Part shown: positions 1-8,642 of the stretch, in pieces
Layout of the letters: each line of letters begins with the position of its first letter
Numbering within the stretch: the first letter of the stretch is position 1
Assembly (NCBI RefSeq): GCF_014654895.1
Contig: NZ_BNBE01000004.1
Location: forward strand, 620,001-684,000
Source: Streptomyces filamentosus
GTDB lineage: Bacteria > Actinomycetota > Actinomycetes > Streptomycetales > Streptomycetaceae
DNA length: 64,000 bases
Direction: 5' to 3'
Made by a program: the position numbers and the translations under genes
The notes under the pieces: model-generated
Told to the model about the DNA's origin: nothing
Databases searched by the model: none
The model's input: only the letters and a program-made list of their open reading frames with translations

Positions 1-179
1 CCCGCTGCATCGACGGCTGCACCCTCTGCGTCGACATGTGTCCGCTGGACTCCCTCGCGATCCGCGAGGAGGACGGCAAGGCGTACATGCACGTGGACGA
101 GTGCTGGTACTGCGGCCCGTGCGCCGCCCGCTGCCCCACCGGCGCGGTGACCGTCAACATGCCCTACCTGCTGCGGTGA
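1..179 (+). CDS. AprB-like 4Fe-4S ferredoxin, C-terminal part (5' end outside window)
   Basis: Only the last 58 codons are present, in the frame beginning at base 3 and ending with TGA at 177-179. Two cysteine sets are visible: CIDGCTLCVDMCP and CWYCGPCAARCP, as expected for a dicluster ferredoxin. The second set followed by GAV resembles the beta subunit of adenylylsulfate reductase (AprB), but there is no long AprB C-terminal tail; the protein ends in PYLLR. It lies 16 bases upstream of a transporter gene and in the same operon as an AprA/FrdA-like flavoprotein, so it probably carries electrons to or from that enzyme in the cytoplasm. The family assignment is by resemblance; the partner is inferred from position. 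Confidence 0.85.
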   Translation, partial: RCIDGCTLCVDMCPLDSLAIREEDGKAYMHVDECWYCGPCAARCPTGAVTVNMPYLLR

Positions 180-195
180 AAGGCACCGAACCCCG

Positions 196-1548
196 ATGAA
201 GAAGAAGAGACTCGCGGTCCCGTCGGCGGCGCTGGCCCTGCTGCTCCCGCTGGCCGCGGCCTGCGGCGGCCCGGCGGGCGCGGAGGACGACGGCACCGTC
301 ACGGTGACGGTCGGCTACCAGTCGAAGACCATCAACACGGTCACCGCCGGCACCCTGCTGCGCTCCCTCGGCTACTTCGAGGAGGAGCTGGCGGCCCAGG
401 GGAAGAAGGACGGCACCCGCTACCGGGTGGTGTGGCAGGACTACGCGACGGGGGCGCCGATCACCGCCCAGATGACCGCGGGGAAGATCGACATCGGCTC
501 GATGGGCGACTTCCCGCTGCTCCTGAACGCGGCCCGCGGCAAGCAGCTGAAGGAGCCCACCCGGCTCGTGTCGGCGACCGGCTACAACCTGCGCGGCGGC
601 CTCAACACCGTGGTCACGGCCCCCGGTTCGCAGCTTCGGACGCTCGCCGACCTGAAGGGGAAGCGGGTGTCGACGAGCGTCGGGTCCGCTGCCGACGGCA
701 CCCTCGTCCGGGCGCTGCGCCGGGCCGGGCTCGATCCGGCGAAGGACGTCCGCAAGCTCAACCAGCAGCCCAGCGTCGGTGCTTCGGCGCTGGCCGCGGG
801 CAGCGCGGACGCGCTGTCGCAGTTCGTCGCCTGGCCCGGCCTGCTGGCCTTCCAGGGGAAGGCGGAGGCGCTGTACGACGGGGCCGAGCTGGACCTGCCG
901 ACCTTCCACGGGGTCACCGTCCGCGAGGAGTTCGCCCGCGAGCGGGCCGGGGCCCTGGACGCGTTCCTGCGGGCGCAGCGGCGGGCCACCGACCGGCTGC
1001 GGGCCGAGCCGGTGGCGTCGGCGGAGTCGGTGGCGAAGGAGACGGGGCTGCCGGCGGAGGTGGTGTACCTCTACAACGGCGCCCAGGGCATCGCGACCTT
1101 CGACCCGGCCCTGCGGCCCGAGCTCCTCGCGGCGCTGGAGGAGGACGTGCCGGTGCTGCGGGAGGCCGGTCTGGTGGAGGACGTCGACGTGGCCGCCTTC
1201 GTCGACCCGGCGCCGCTGAAGCGCGCGGTCACCGCCCCGGCGCTGCCGCGGGCGGGCGCGGCGAAGGCGGAGCTGTGGCTGCGCGGACGGTCCGGGACCC
1301 TGGCCTTCGCCACGGCCGGGGAGCTGCTGGCGGCGGTGGCGAAGGCCGCGCCGGGGAGCGTCCGGGCGGCGTACGTGCCGGACGCGGTGACCGGGACCCC
1401 CTGGTTCGCGGACCGGGCGGTGTGGGTCGGGGACGGCTCCTCGTGGCGGGCCTTCGTGACGCGCGCGGCGGCCGAGCGGTGGGTCGCCGGCCATCCCGGA
1501 TCCCGGATCGCGGCGTACGCGGACGCGGTGCGGGCGGCGGCCCCGTGA
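196..1548 (+). CDS. ABC transporter substrate-binding lipoprotein, NitT/TauT type, with C-terminal NosL-like extension
   Basis: This 450-residue protein starts with a lipoprotein signal (KKKR, hydrophobic stretch, lipobox LAAAC with Cys23). Residues 35-345 look like the periplasmic-binding fold used for nitrate, taurine and alkanesulfonates, including YQSKTINTVTAGTLLRSLGY near the start and a GKIDIGSMGDFP segment. That family usually ends near 320-340 residues. Here about 105 more residues follow, with the pattern AAYVPDAVTGTPWFADRAV and a later WRAFVTRAAAERWVAGHPG, which resembles the C-terminal half of the copper chaperone NosL; the NosL cysteine/methionine copper motif is absent. The stop overlaps the GTG start of the permease gene, so binding protein and permease are translationally coupled. 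The substrate is unknown. Confidence 0.88.
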   Translation: MKKKRLAVPSAALALLLPLAAACGGPAGAEDDGTVTVTVGYQSKTINTVTAGTLLRSLGYFEEELAAQGKKDGTRYRVVWQDYATGAPITAQMTAGKIDIGSMGDFPLLLNAARGKQLKEPTRLVSATGYNLRGGLNTVVTAPGSQLRTLADLKGKRVSTSVGSAADGTLVRALRRAGLDPAKDVRKLNQQPSVGASALAAGSADALSQFVAWPGLLAFQGKAEALYDGAELDLPTFHGVTVREEFARERAGALDAFLRAQRRATDRLRAEPVASAESVAKETGLPAEVVYLYNGAQGIATFDPALRPELLAALEEDVPVLREAGLVEDVDVAAFVDPAPLKRAVTAPALPRAGAAKAELWLRGRSGTLAFATAGELLAAVAKAAPGSVRAAYVPDAVTGTPWFADRAVWVGDGSSWRAFVTRAAAERWVAGHPGSRIAAYADAVRAAAP

Positions 1549-2522
1549 GCGCGGGGACGTCCCTGGGGCGCCGGCTGGTCCGGGCCGGGTCGCTGGCCGC
1601 CGCGCTCGGGGCGTGGCAGCTGCTGACCGCGTACGACGTGGAGCTGTGGCTGCGGTTCGCGCAGTTCCCGACGGTCGGCGAGGTGGCCTCGGCGCTCGCC
1701 GACCGGGTGGGCACGGCCGCCTACTGGCAGGACCTCGGGCACAGCCTGCGCCGGATCGTGACGGGCTTCCTGCTGGCGGCGGTCCTCGGGGTGGCCGCGG
1801 GGACCGCGATCGCCCGCTCGCGGTGGGCGGCCGACCTGCTGGGGCCGCTGGTGGAGGTGGTGCGCCCGGTCCCGGCCATCGCCCTGGTGCCGGTGGCGAT
1901 CCTGCTGCTGCCGACGAACGAGCAGGGGATCGTCTTCATCACCTGCGCGGCGGCCTTCTTCCCGGTGCTGGTCTCGACCCGGCACGCGGTGCGGGCGCTG
2001 AGCCCGGTGTGGGAGGAGGCGGTCCTCACGATGGGCGGCGGACGGGTCCGGGTGCTGTGGTCGGTGGTCCTGCCGGGCGCCCTGCCCGGGGTGTTCGGCG
2101 GCCTTTCGGTCGGCGTCGGCGTGGCGTGGATCTGCGTCATCTCCGCCGAGATGATCTCCGGCGAGTACGGGGTCGGCTACCGCACCTGGCAGGACTACAC
2201 GGTCGTCGACTATCCGGGCGTCTTCGTCGGCATGGCCACCATCGGCGCGCTCGGCCTGCTGACCTCGACGGCGGTCGAGGCGGCCGGCCGCCGGGTGACC
2301 TCCTGGCTGCCGCACGCCACCGCCGGGGCCCCGGTCCCGGACGCCGCCCCGCCGGGCGCCCCCGCGCCCCGGCCCGTACCCGTGCCGGAAGCGAAGGCCG
2401 CACCGGACGTGGGGACCGCGTCGGAAGCGAAGGCCGCACCGGACGCGAAGGCCGTCCCGGGCGAGGAGCCCGCACCCGCCGCCGGGGGACACCCCGCAGC
2501 CGAGAAGGAGTCCGTCGCGTGA
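1545..2522 (+). CDS. ABC transporter permease, SsuC/TauC family
   Basis: A GTG start at 1545 overlaps the preceding stop (GTGA), giving 325 residues. About six hydrophobic segments are visible, and the cytoplasmic EAA loop reads EEAVLTMGGGRVRVLWSVVL, followed by LPGALPGVFGG, typical of NitT/TauT permeases that dock on the ATPase. Roughly the last 75 residues (from about 250) are hydrophilic and rich in Pro, Ala and Glu, with the short block EAKAAPD repeated; family members normally end soon after the last helix. The stop overlaps the ATPase start in turn, so the three transporter genes form a tight unit. Confidence 0.9.
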   Translation: MSAGTSLGRRLVRAGSLAAALGAWQLLTAYDVELWLRFAQFPTVGEVASALADRVGTAAYWQDLGHSLRRIVTGFLLAAVLGVAAGTAIARSRWAADLLGPLVEVVRPVPAIALVPVAILLLPTNEQGIVFITCAAAFFPVLVSTRHAVRALSPVWEEAVLTMGGGRVRVLWSVVLPGALPGVFGGLSVGVGVAWICVISAEMISGEYGVGYRTWQDYTVVDYPGVFVGMATIGALGLLTSTAVEAAGRRVTSWLPHATAGAPVPDAAPPGAPAPRPVPVPEAKAAPDVGTASEAKAAPDAKAVPGEEPAPAAGGHPAAEKESVA

Positions 2523-3298
2523 GCGTCCCGAAGTCCCCAGCCGCTCCTCCGCGCACCACGCCGCGGCCGGCCGGGCCCGAGGGGGCCGAACTGGCCCTGG
2601 AGGGGGCCCTGCTCGGGCATCCCGGCGGGGCCGCGCCGGTCGGCCCGCTGGACCTGCGGGTCGCGGCCGGCGAGGTGCTGGCCGTGGTCGGCCCGTCCGG
2701 CTGCGGCAAGACGACCCTGCTGCGGACCCTCGCCGGGCTGCTGCCGCCGCTCTCCGGGCGCGTCCTGCGGGACGGCGTGCCGGTGCGCGGGCCGGGCGCC
2801 GACCGGGCGCTGGTCTTCCAGCACGATGCGCTGCTGCCGTGGCGGTCGGTGCGGGCCAACGTGGAACTGCCGCTGGCGATCCGGGGCGTGGACCGGGCCG
2901 GGCGCCGGCGGGCCGCCGAGGAGTGGCTGGACCGGGTGGGCCTGGCCGGTCACGCCGCGGCGTGGCCGCACCGGCTGTCGGGCGGCCAGCGGCAGCGGGT
3001 GCAGCTGGCCCGGGCGCTCGCGGGCCGGCCGCGCGCGGTGCTGATGGACGAGCCGTTCGGCGCCCTGGACGCGCACACCAGGACCGGGATGCAGGACCTG
3101 CTGACCGGCATCCTGCGGGGCAGCGGCGCGACCGTCGTCTTCGTCACCCACGACGTGGACGAGGCCGTCCACCTGGGCGACCGGATCGCCCTGCTGCCGT
3201 CGGGCCGGGTGCTCGACGTGCCGCGCCCCCGGGACCGGGCGGCCCACGGCGCGCCGGAGACCCGGGCGCTGCGCCGCCTCGTCCTCGACTCCCTCTGA
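2519..3298 (+). CDS. ABC transporter ATP-binding protein, SsuB/TauB family
   Basis: The 259-residue ATPase starts at the GTG overlapping the permease stop. Walker A is GPSGCGKTT (around residue 60), the Q-loop region reads LVFQHDALLPWRSV, the ABC signature is LSGGQRQR, Walker B is AVLMDEP and the switch histidine is in FVTHDVDEA. These are the standard parts of a nitrate/sulfonate importer ATPase, which powers uptake through the neighbouring permease. About 25 Pro/Ala-rich residues precede the domain. A 61-base gap separates it from the flavoprotein gene. Confidence 0.93.
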   Translation: MSVPKSPAAPPRTTPRPAGPEGAELALEGALLGHPGGAAPVGPLDLRVAAGEVLAVVGPSGCGKTTLLRTLAGLLPPLSGRVLRDGVPVRGPGADRALVFQHDALLPWRSVRANVELPLAIRGVDRAGRRRAAEEWLDRVGLAGHAAAWPHRLSGGQRQRVQLARALAGRPRAVLMDEPFGALDAHTRTGMQDLLTGILRGSGATVVFVTHDVDEAVHLGDRIALLPSGRVLDVPRPRDRAAHGAPETRALRRLVLDSL

Positions 3299-3359
3299 GC
3301 CGCCCCGCCCTCCGTCCCCTCCGCGCCCCCTCCGACTCCCCCTGCCAGAAAGGCCCGTC

Positions 3360-6101
3360 GTGTCCTCCCCCCTGACCTCCGTCCCCGCGCTCGCCGACGC
3401 GCGCGAGCTCTCCTGCGACGTGCTCGTCGTCGGCGGCGGCACCGCCGGCACGATGGCCGCGCTGACCGCCGCCGGGCGCGGCGCCGACGTCCTGCTCCTG
3501 GAGAAGGCGCACGTCCGGCACTCCGGCGCGCTGGCCATGGGCATGGACGGGGTGAACAACGCGGTGATCCCCGGCCGGGCGGACCCGGACGACTACGTCG
3601 CCGAGATCACCCGCGCCAACGACGGCCTCGTCGACCAGTCGACGGTCCGTCAGACCGCCGTGCGGGGATACGACATGGTGCGGCGCCTGGAGTCGTACGG
3701 GGTGAAGTTCGAGAAGGACGAGCACGGGGAGTACGCGGTGCGGCAGGTGCACCGCTCGGGCTCGTACGTGCTGCCGATGCCCGAGGGCAAGGACGTGAAG
3801 AAGGTCCTGTACCGGCAGCTGCGGCGGCGGGAGATGCGGGAGCGGATCCGGATCGAGAACCGGGTGATGCCGGTGCGGGTGCTGACCCACCCGGAGGACG
3901 GCCGGGCGGTCGGGGTCGCCGGGCTCCACACCCGCACGGGCGAGTTCGTGATCGTCCGGGCGGGCGCGGTGATCCTGGCGACGGGCGCCTGCGGCCGGCT
4001 CGGGCTGCCCGCCTCCGGCTACCTCTACGGCACGTACGAGAACCCCACGAACGCGGGCGACGGCTACGCGATGGCCTACCACGCGGGGGCCGCGCTCACC
4101 GGCATCGAGTGCTTCCAGATCAACCCGCTGATCAAGGACTACAACGGCCCGGCCTGCGCCTACGTGGCCAATCCGTTCGGTGGCTACCAGGTCAACCGGC
4201 ACGGCGAGCGGTTCGTCGAGTCGGACTACTGGTCGGGGCGCATGATGGCCGAGTTCGCGGCCGAACTCGCCTCCGACCGGGCGCCGGTCTACCTGAAGCT
4301 GAGCCACCTCCCGGAGGAGACGATCGGGGCGGTCGAGTCGATCCTGCACTCGACGGAGCGGCCCACCCGGGGCACCTTCCACGCGGGCCGGGGGCACGAC
4401 TACCGCACCCACGACGTCGAGATGCACATCTCCGAGATCGGACTGTGCGGCGGTCACTCGGCCTCCGGGGTGCGGGTGGACGCGCACGCCCGCACCACCG
4501 TGCCCCGGCTCTACGCGGCGGGCGACCTGGCGTGCGTCCCGCACAACTACATGATCGGGGCGTTCGTCTACGGCGACCTCGCGGGCGAGGACGCGGCGCG
4601 GTACCGGGCGTACGAGGGCGAGCTCGACCGGGCGCAGCTGGAGGCGGCGCACGCGCTGGTCTACCGGCCGCTGCTGCACCCGGACGGTCCGCCGCAGCCG
4701 CAGGTCGAGTACAAGCTGCGCCGGTTCGTGAACGACTACGTGGCGCCGCCGAAGTCGGGGGCGAAGCTGTCCCTGGCGGTCGAGGCGTTCGAGCGGATGT
4801 CGGCGGAGATCGCGGGGATGGGCGGGCGGACCCCGCACGAGCTGATGCGGTGCGCGGAGGTGTCGTTCATCCGGGACTGCGCCGAGATGGCGGCCCGCGC
4901 CTCGCTGGCCCGGACGGAGTCCCGGTGGGGGCTGTACCACGAGCGGCTCGACCACCCGGAGCAGGACGACGCGAAGTGGCTGTACCACCTGGACCTGCGC
5001 AGGTCGGCCGCCGGGGCGATGGAGTTCACGGCGCGGCCCGTGGAGCCGTACGTGGTGCCGGTGCCGGAGTTCGCGCCGCCGGGCGGCCCGGAGCGGCCGC
5101 TGGGCGAGGTGGAGCTGGTGCCGGTCGCGACGGCGGGTCCGCGCGAGGCGCCGCCGACGGCCCGGCCCGCCCCGGAGCCCGCCCCTGCCGCCGCTCCCGC
5201 CGCGCCCGCCGGCCCCGGCCCGCGTCTGCTGAGCCTGCTCGCCCTCGTCGAGGAGTCTCCCGAACTGGGCGCCCTGGAGCCGTACTTGACGGACGCCGAG
5301 CCCGAGGTGCGGGCGGCGGCGGTGACCGCCCTGGCCGAGACCGTGCCCGCCGGGACGGGCCCCGCGCTGGCCGCCCGGCTGCGGGACGCGGACGCGGCGG
5401 TGCGGTCCGCCGCCGCCGGGGCGCTCCGGGAACTGGCGGAGGTCCTGGACGGGGACGGGGAGCTGGGCGCGGGGCTGCGCGCCGCCCTGGACGTGCCCGA
5501 CGCGGCGGTGCGGGCGGTGGCGCTCGACGTGCTGCGGGCCCGCCGGCTGGGCGACGCCGGGACGTACGCGGCGGCGCTGGCGGACGCGGCGACGGAGGTG
5601 CGCCTCCAGGCGGTGCGGGCGCTGGTGTCCGTGGACGCGGTCGGCGCGCTGGCCGGTGCCGCGGCCGATCCGGCGCGCGAGGTGCGGGTGGCGGTGGCCC
5701 GGGGGCTCGCGGCGGTGTCCGCACCGGAGCCGGGGCCGCTGGTCCCCCTGCTCGGCGACCCCGACCCGCTGGTGCGGGGCGCGGCCTTCGGGGCGCTCGG
5801 CACGGCTGGCTGCCCCGGGCCGCTGGCGAAGCGGGCGGTGGCGGCGCTGGACGACCCGGCGTGGCAGGTGCGGGCGGGCGCGGCGGCGGCGCTGCGGGCG
5901 GCCGGTGCGGGGCACGCGGTGCCGGCGCTGGCGAAGGGACTCGCGGACCGGAACGCCGACGTGCGCAAGGCCGCCGTGCTCGCGCTGCTCGGGCACGCCC
6001 CGGCGCCGGAGGCGCGGGCCGCGCTGGCGACCGCGGCGGCCGACCCGGACGCCGACGTGCGGGCGTACGCGGCCCGGGGTCTCGCCCCGGCGGCCTCCTG
6101 A
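3360..6101 (+). CDS. AprA/FrdA-type FAD flavoprotein with C-terminal HEAT repeats
   Basis: This 913-residue cytoplasmic protein begins with GTG at 3360. Residues 20-50 hold the FAD-binding Rossmann motif VVGGGTAGTMAAL followed by LLLEK. Later elements (AVILATGACGRLG, GDGYAMAYHAGAALTGIE, GLCGGHSASGV, TTVPRLYAAGDLA) follow the order seen in the alpha subunit of adenylylsulfate reductase and in fumarate reductase/succinate dehydrogenase flavoproteins. A Pro/Ala linker near 597-619 leads to about 290 residues of HEAT repeats, seen as recurring PEVRAAAVTALAE-like units, a protein-interaction scaffold not found on classical AprA or FrdA. With the upstream ferredoxin and importer it probably oxidises or reduces an imported small molecule. 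The substrate is not determined; a sulfur compound is an inference from the transporter type and the AprBA likeness. Confidence 0.85.
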   Translation: MSSPLTSVPALADARELSCDVLVVGGGTAGTMAALTAAGRGADVLLLEKAHVRHSGALAMGMDGVNNAVIPGRADPDDYVAEITRANDGLVDQSTVRQTAVRGYDMVRRLESYGVKFEKDEHGEYAVRQVHRSGSYVLPMPEGKDVKKVLYRQLRRREMRERIRIENRVMPVRVLTHPEDGRAVGVAGLHTRTGEFVIVRAGAVILATGACGRLGLPASGYLYGTYENPTNAGDGYAMAYHAGAALTGIECFQINPLIKDYNGPACAYVANPFGGYQVNRHGERFVESDYWSGRMMAEFAAELASDRAPVYLKLSHLPEETIGAVESILHSTERPTRGTFHAGRGHDYRTHDVEMHISEIGLCGGHSASGVRVDAHARTTVPRLYAAGDLACVPHNYMIGAFVYGDLAGEDAARYRAYEGELDRAQLEAAHALVYRPLLHPDGPPQPQVEYKLRRFVNDYVAPPKSGAKLSLAVEAFERMSAEIAGMGGRTPHELMRCAEVSFIRDCAEMAARASLARTESRWGLYHERLDHPEQDDAKWLYHLDLRRSAAGAMEFTARPVEPYVVPVPEFAPPGGPERPLGEVELVPVATAGPREAPPTARPAPEPAPAAAPAAPAGPGPRLLSLLALVEESPELGALEPYLTDAEPEVRAAAVTALAETVPAGTGPALAARLRDADAAVRSAAAGALRELAEVLDGDGELGAGLRAALDVPDAAVRAVALDVLRARRLGDAGTYAAALADAATEVRLQAVRALVSVDAVGALAGAAADPAREVRVAVARGLAAVSAPEPGPLVPLLGDPDPLVRGAAFGALGTAGCPGPLAKRAVAALDDPAWQVRAGAAAALRAAGAGHAVPALAKGLADRNADVRKAAVLALLGHAPAPEARAALATAAADPDADVRAYAARGLAPAAS

Positions 6102-6207
6102 CGCCGAAGGGGCCGGTCGGGTGAAGCCGGGTGTGCCGGGCGGCGGGCCGGGGAAGGCGCGCGAGGTGGCGTCCGGCCGGCGGACGCTCGGTCGAGGAGG
6201 TGGTCCG

Positions 6208-7008
6208 GTGACGGGGCCGACGACGGCACGGGCGCTGGGCGCGCCGTGCTGGCTGAGTCTGGCGGCGCGGGATCTGGGCGCGGCGGAGCGGTTCTACGGC
6301 GCGGTGCTGGGCTGGACGTTCCGGCCGGGCGAGCTGGGGACGGGCTCGGCGTACCTGGTGGGCGAGCGGGACGGCACGCCGGTGGCGGGGATCGCCGCGC
6401 TGGCGGCCGAGCTGGCGCTGCCGGTGGCGTGGACGGTGTTCTTCGCGGTGGAGGACGCGGACGCGGCGGTGGCGCGGATCCGGGAGCGGGGCGGCACGGT
6501 GGGCGTGGGTCCGGTGGCGTATCCCCCGCAGGGTCGGGCGGCGCTGGCCACCGACCGGGACGGGGCCGCGTTCGGGGTGTGGGAGGGGCGGCTGGTGTCC
6601 CGCTGGCACGTGGGCGAGCGGGGTGCCCCGGCGTGGGTGGAGCTGCACACCCGCGACGCCTTCGACGCGGCCGTGTTCTACGGCGGGGTGCTGCGCTGGG
6701 CGGAGGGCGGCCCGGAGGGGTGCGAGACCTCGTACGAGGAGGACCGGGTGGTGCTGCGCCGCGCGGGGACGGCGGTGGCGCGGCTCGACGGCGGTCCGGT
6801 GGAGGCGGCCTCGCCCCGGCCGCAGCTGCGGCCGCGCTGGCTGGTGCGGTTCCGGGTGGCGGACCTGGCGGCCTCGGTGGCGGCGGTGACGGAGCACGGC
6901 GGCACCGTGGTGCCGGACGGCGAGTGGGGCGGCGCCCGGAAGCCGGAGGAGGACCGGGTGGTGGTGCGGGATCCGGAGGGGGCGCTGTTCACGCTGGAGG
7001 CGGACTAG
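6208..7008 (+). CDS. two-domain VOC (glyoxalase/bleomycin resistance-like) protein
   Basis: I start this 266-residue protein at GTG 6208, preceded by GAGGAGGTGG. It contains two vicinal-oxygen-chelate modules: residues 12-130 (CWLSLAARDLGAAERFYGAV, closing with AFGVWEG) and 140-266 (AWVELHTRDAFDAAVFYGGV, closing with ALFTLEAD). VOC pairs of this size are abundant in Streptomyces and are annotated as glyoxalase-like or as 27 kDa antigen Cfp30B homologues. No enzymatic reaction can be assigned. Two more proteins of the same design occur in this window at 22438 and 34050. A strong hairpin follows the gene. Confidence 0.85.
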   Translation: MTGPTTARALGAPCWLSLAARDLGAAERFYGAVLGWTFRPGELGTGSAYLVGERDGTPVAGIAALAAELALPVAWTVFFAVEDADAAVARIRERGGTVGVGPVAYPPQGRAALATDRDGAAFGVWEGRLVSRWHVGERGAPAWVELHTRDAFDAAVFYGGVLRWAEGGPEGCETSYEEDRVVLRRAGTAVARLDGGPVEAASPRPQLRPRWLVRFRVADLAASVAAVTEHGGTVVPDGEWGGARKPEEDRVVVRDPEGALFTLEAD

Positions 7009-7011
7009 ACG

Positions 7012-7070
7012 GCACGAGCGGTACGGGTACGGGTGCCGGGTCGGCGGCCTCGTGCCCGTACCGCTCGTGC
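7012..7070. terminator. bidirectional terminator hairpin
   Basis: A perfect 16-base inverted repeat (GCACGAGCGGTACGGG at 7012-7027 with its complement at 7055-7070) surrounds a 27-base loop. It sits between the convergent VOC gene and the MFS gene, so it can stop transcription from both sides. Confidence 0.8.
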
Positions 7071-7086
7071 GGTCGGCGTGCGGGGG

Positions 7087-8532
7087 TCAGGCGGCGCGGG
7101 CGGCCTGCGGGGCGGGGGCCTCGGCGGGGGCGCCCTCGGGAGTGTGCCGGGCCGGGATGAGGGCGGCGACGGCCGCGGCGAGCAGGGCGACGCCCGCGCC
7201 GATGAGCATGGCGGCACGGAAGCCGTCCTCGGAGGGCAGCACGTGGCCGCCGAGGGTGGTGGTCATCTGGGCGAGGACGACGCCGATGACGGCGGCGGAG
7301 ACCGAGGTGCCGATGGACCGCATGAGGGTGTTGAAGCTGTTGGCGGAGGCGGTCTCCTCGGCGGGGACGGAGCCCATGATGAGGGCGGGCATGGCGCCGT
7401 AGGCGAGGCCGACGCCGGTGTTGCAGATGAGGGTGACGACGAGGACGCCCCAGGTGGAGCCCATGAGGGCGAGCGAGGAGGCGTAGCCGGCGGAGATGAC
7501 GAGGGCGCCGACGGAGAGGGTGACCTTGGGGCCGCGGGCGGCGGACAGCTTGGCGCCGAGCGGGGCGAGCGCCATCATCGCGAGGCCCGCCGGGGCCATC
7601 CAGAGGCCCATCGCCATCATCGACTGGCCCAGGCCGTAGCCGGTGGCCTCGGGCAGCTGGAGGAGCTGCGGGACGACCAGCGACTGGGCGTACATGGAGA
7701 AGCCGACGAGCACCGAGGCGAGGTTGGTGAGCAGGACGACCGGCCGGGCGGTGACGCGGAGGTCGACGAGGGGGTCGCGGGTGCGCAGCTCCCAGAAGCC
7801 CCAGGCGAGCAGCACGACGGCGGCGGCGGCGAAGAGGCCGAGGGTGGTGGCGCTGCCCCAGCCCCAGCCGGCGCCCTTGGAGACGGCGAGGAGGAGGGCG
7901 ACGAGGCCGGCGCCGAGGCCGAGGGCACCGGGCAGGTCGAAGCGGCCGGGGTTCGGGTTGCGGCGGCCGGCGGGGACGAGGCGCCAGATGAGGAGGGTGA
8001 CGACGGCGCTGAGGGCGGCGGCGACCCAGAAGAGGACGCGCCAGCTGGCGTGCTCGGCGACGGCGGCGGAGAACGGCAGGCCGAGGGCGCCGCCGACGCC
8101 CATGGAGGCGCTCATGAGGGCGATGGAGCCGCCGAGCCTCTCGGGCGGCAGGACGTCGCGCAGCAGGCTGATGCCGACCGGGACGACGCCCATGCCGAGG
8201 CCCTGGAGGCCGCGGCCGACGATCATCGGGACGACGGAGTCGGCGAGGGCGCAGACGACGGATCCGGCGATCAGCGGGACGGTGGAGGCGAGCAGCACGG
8301 TCCGCTTGCCGAGGGTGTCGCCGAGGCGGCCGGCGACGGGGGTGGCGACGGCGGCGGCGAGCAGGGTGGCGGTGATGACCCACGAGGCGTCGGAGGCGCT
8401 GGCGTGGAGGAGCCGCGGCAGGTCGCCGATGAGCGGCACCACGAGGGTCTGCATGAGTGCCGCCACGATGCCGGCGAAGGCGAGGACACCGACGACACCT
8501 CCGGGGCGTGCGTCGGTCTGGGCGCGGTCCAC
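7087..8532 (-). CDS. MFS drug exporter, DHA2 (EmrB/QacA) family
   Basis: The GTG at 8532 follows AGGGAGAG at good spacing and gives 481 residues; upstream in-frame starts would run through the operators and are rejected. The protein shows about 14 hydrophobic segments, the family's usual number, and the motif GRLGDTLGKRTVLL after helix 2 (motif A of the major facilitator family), plus a helix-5 region GPALG-like segment (GVGGALGLPF). It probably exports toxic or signalling small molecules by proton antiport at the cytoplasmic membrane. It is transcribed divergently from a MarR regulator over a 110-base region that carries three identical palindromes, so it is very likely the target of that repressor. 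Confidence 0.9.
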   Translation of the reverse strand: MDRAQTDARPGGVVGVLAFAGIVAALMQTLVVPLIGDLPRLLHASASDASWVITATLLAAAVATPVAGRLGDTLGKRTVLLASTVPLIAGSVVCALADSVVPMIVGRGLQGLGMGVVPVGISLLRDVLPPERLGGSIALMSASMGVGGALGLPFSAAVAEHASWRVLFWVAAALSAVVTLLIWRLVPAGRRNPNPGRFDLPGALGLGAGLVALLLAVSKGAGWGWGSATTLGLFAAAAVVLLAWGFWELRTRDPLVDLRVTARPVVLLTNLASVLVGFSMYAQSLVVPQLLQLPEATGYGLGQSMMAMGLWMAPAGLAMMALAPLGAKLSAARGPKVTLSVGALVISAGYASSLALMGSTWGVLVVTLICNTGVGLAYGAMPALIMGSVPAEETASANSFNTLMRSIGTSVSAAVIGVVLAQMTTTLGGHVLPSEDGFRAAMLIGAGVALLAAAVAALIPARHTPEGAPAEAPAPQAARAA

Positions 8533-8563
8533 GGGTCTCTCCCTGGTTCGTGAGGCTGAGGCT

Positions 8564-8614
8564 TGTGCATGATGCACATAAATTGCATGATGCACAAGTT
8601 ATGCATGATGCACA
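8564..8614. promoter_or_regulatory. three phased MarR-type operators
   Basis: Three copies of the palindrome TGCATGATGCA lie at 8566-8576, 8584-8594 and 8602-8612. Their centres are exactly 18 bases apart, and each is followed by CA. The first copy extends to a 15-base perfect palindrome (8564-8578). They fill the gap between the divergent MFS and marR genes and are most simply binding sites for the MarR protein. Confidence 0.85.
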
Positions 8615-8642
8615 TCGGATCGCCGCAGGGGAGAATGGCCCC

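Noticed and set aside
3144..5996. 950-residue minus-strand open frame opposite the flavoprotein
   Set aside because: Arg/Pro/His-rich composition artefact opposite a gene with clear motifs.
8533..8595. Start of the MFS gene upstream of GTG 8532
   Set aside because: The added residues would be encoded by the operator palindromes, and GTG 8532 has a proper ribosome site.
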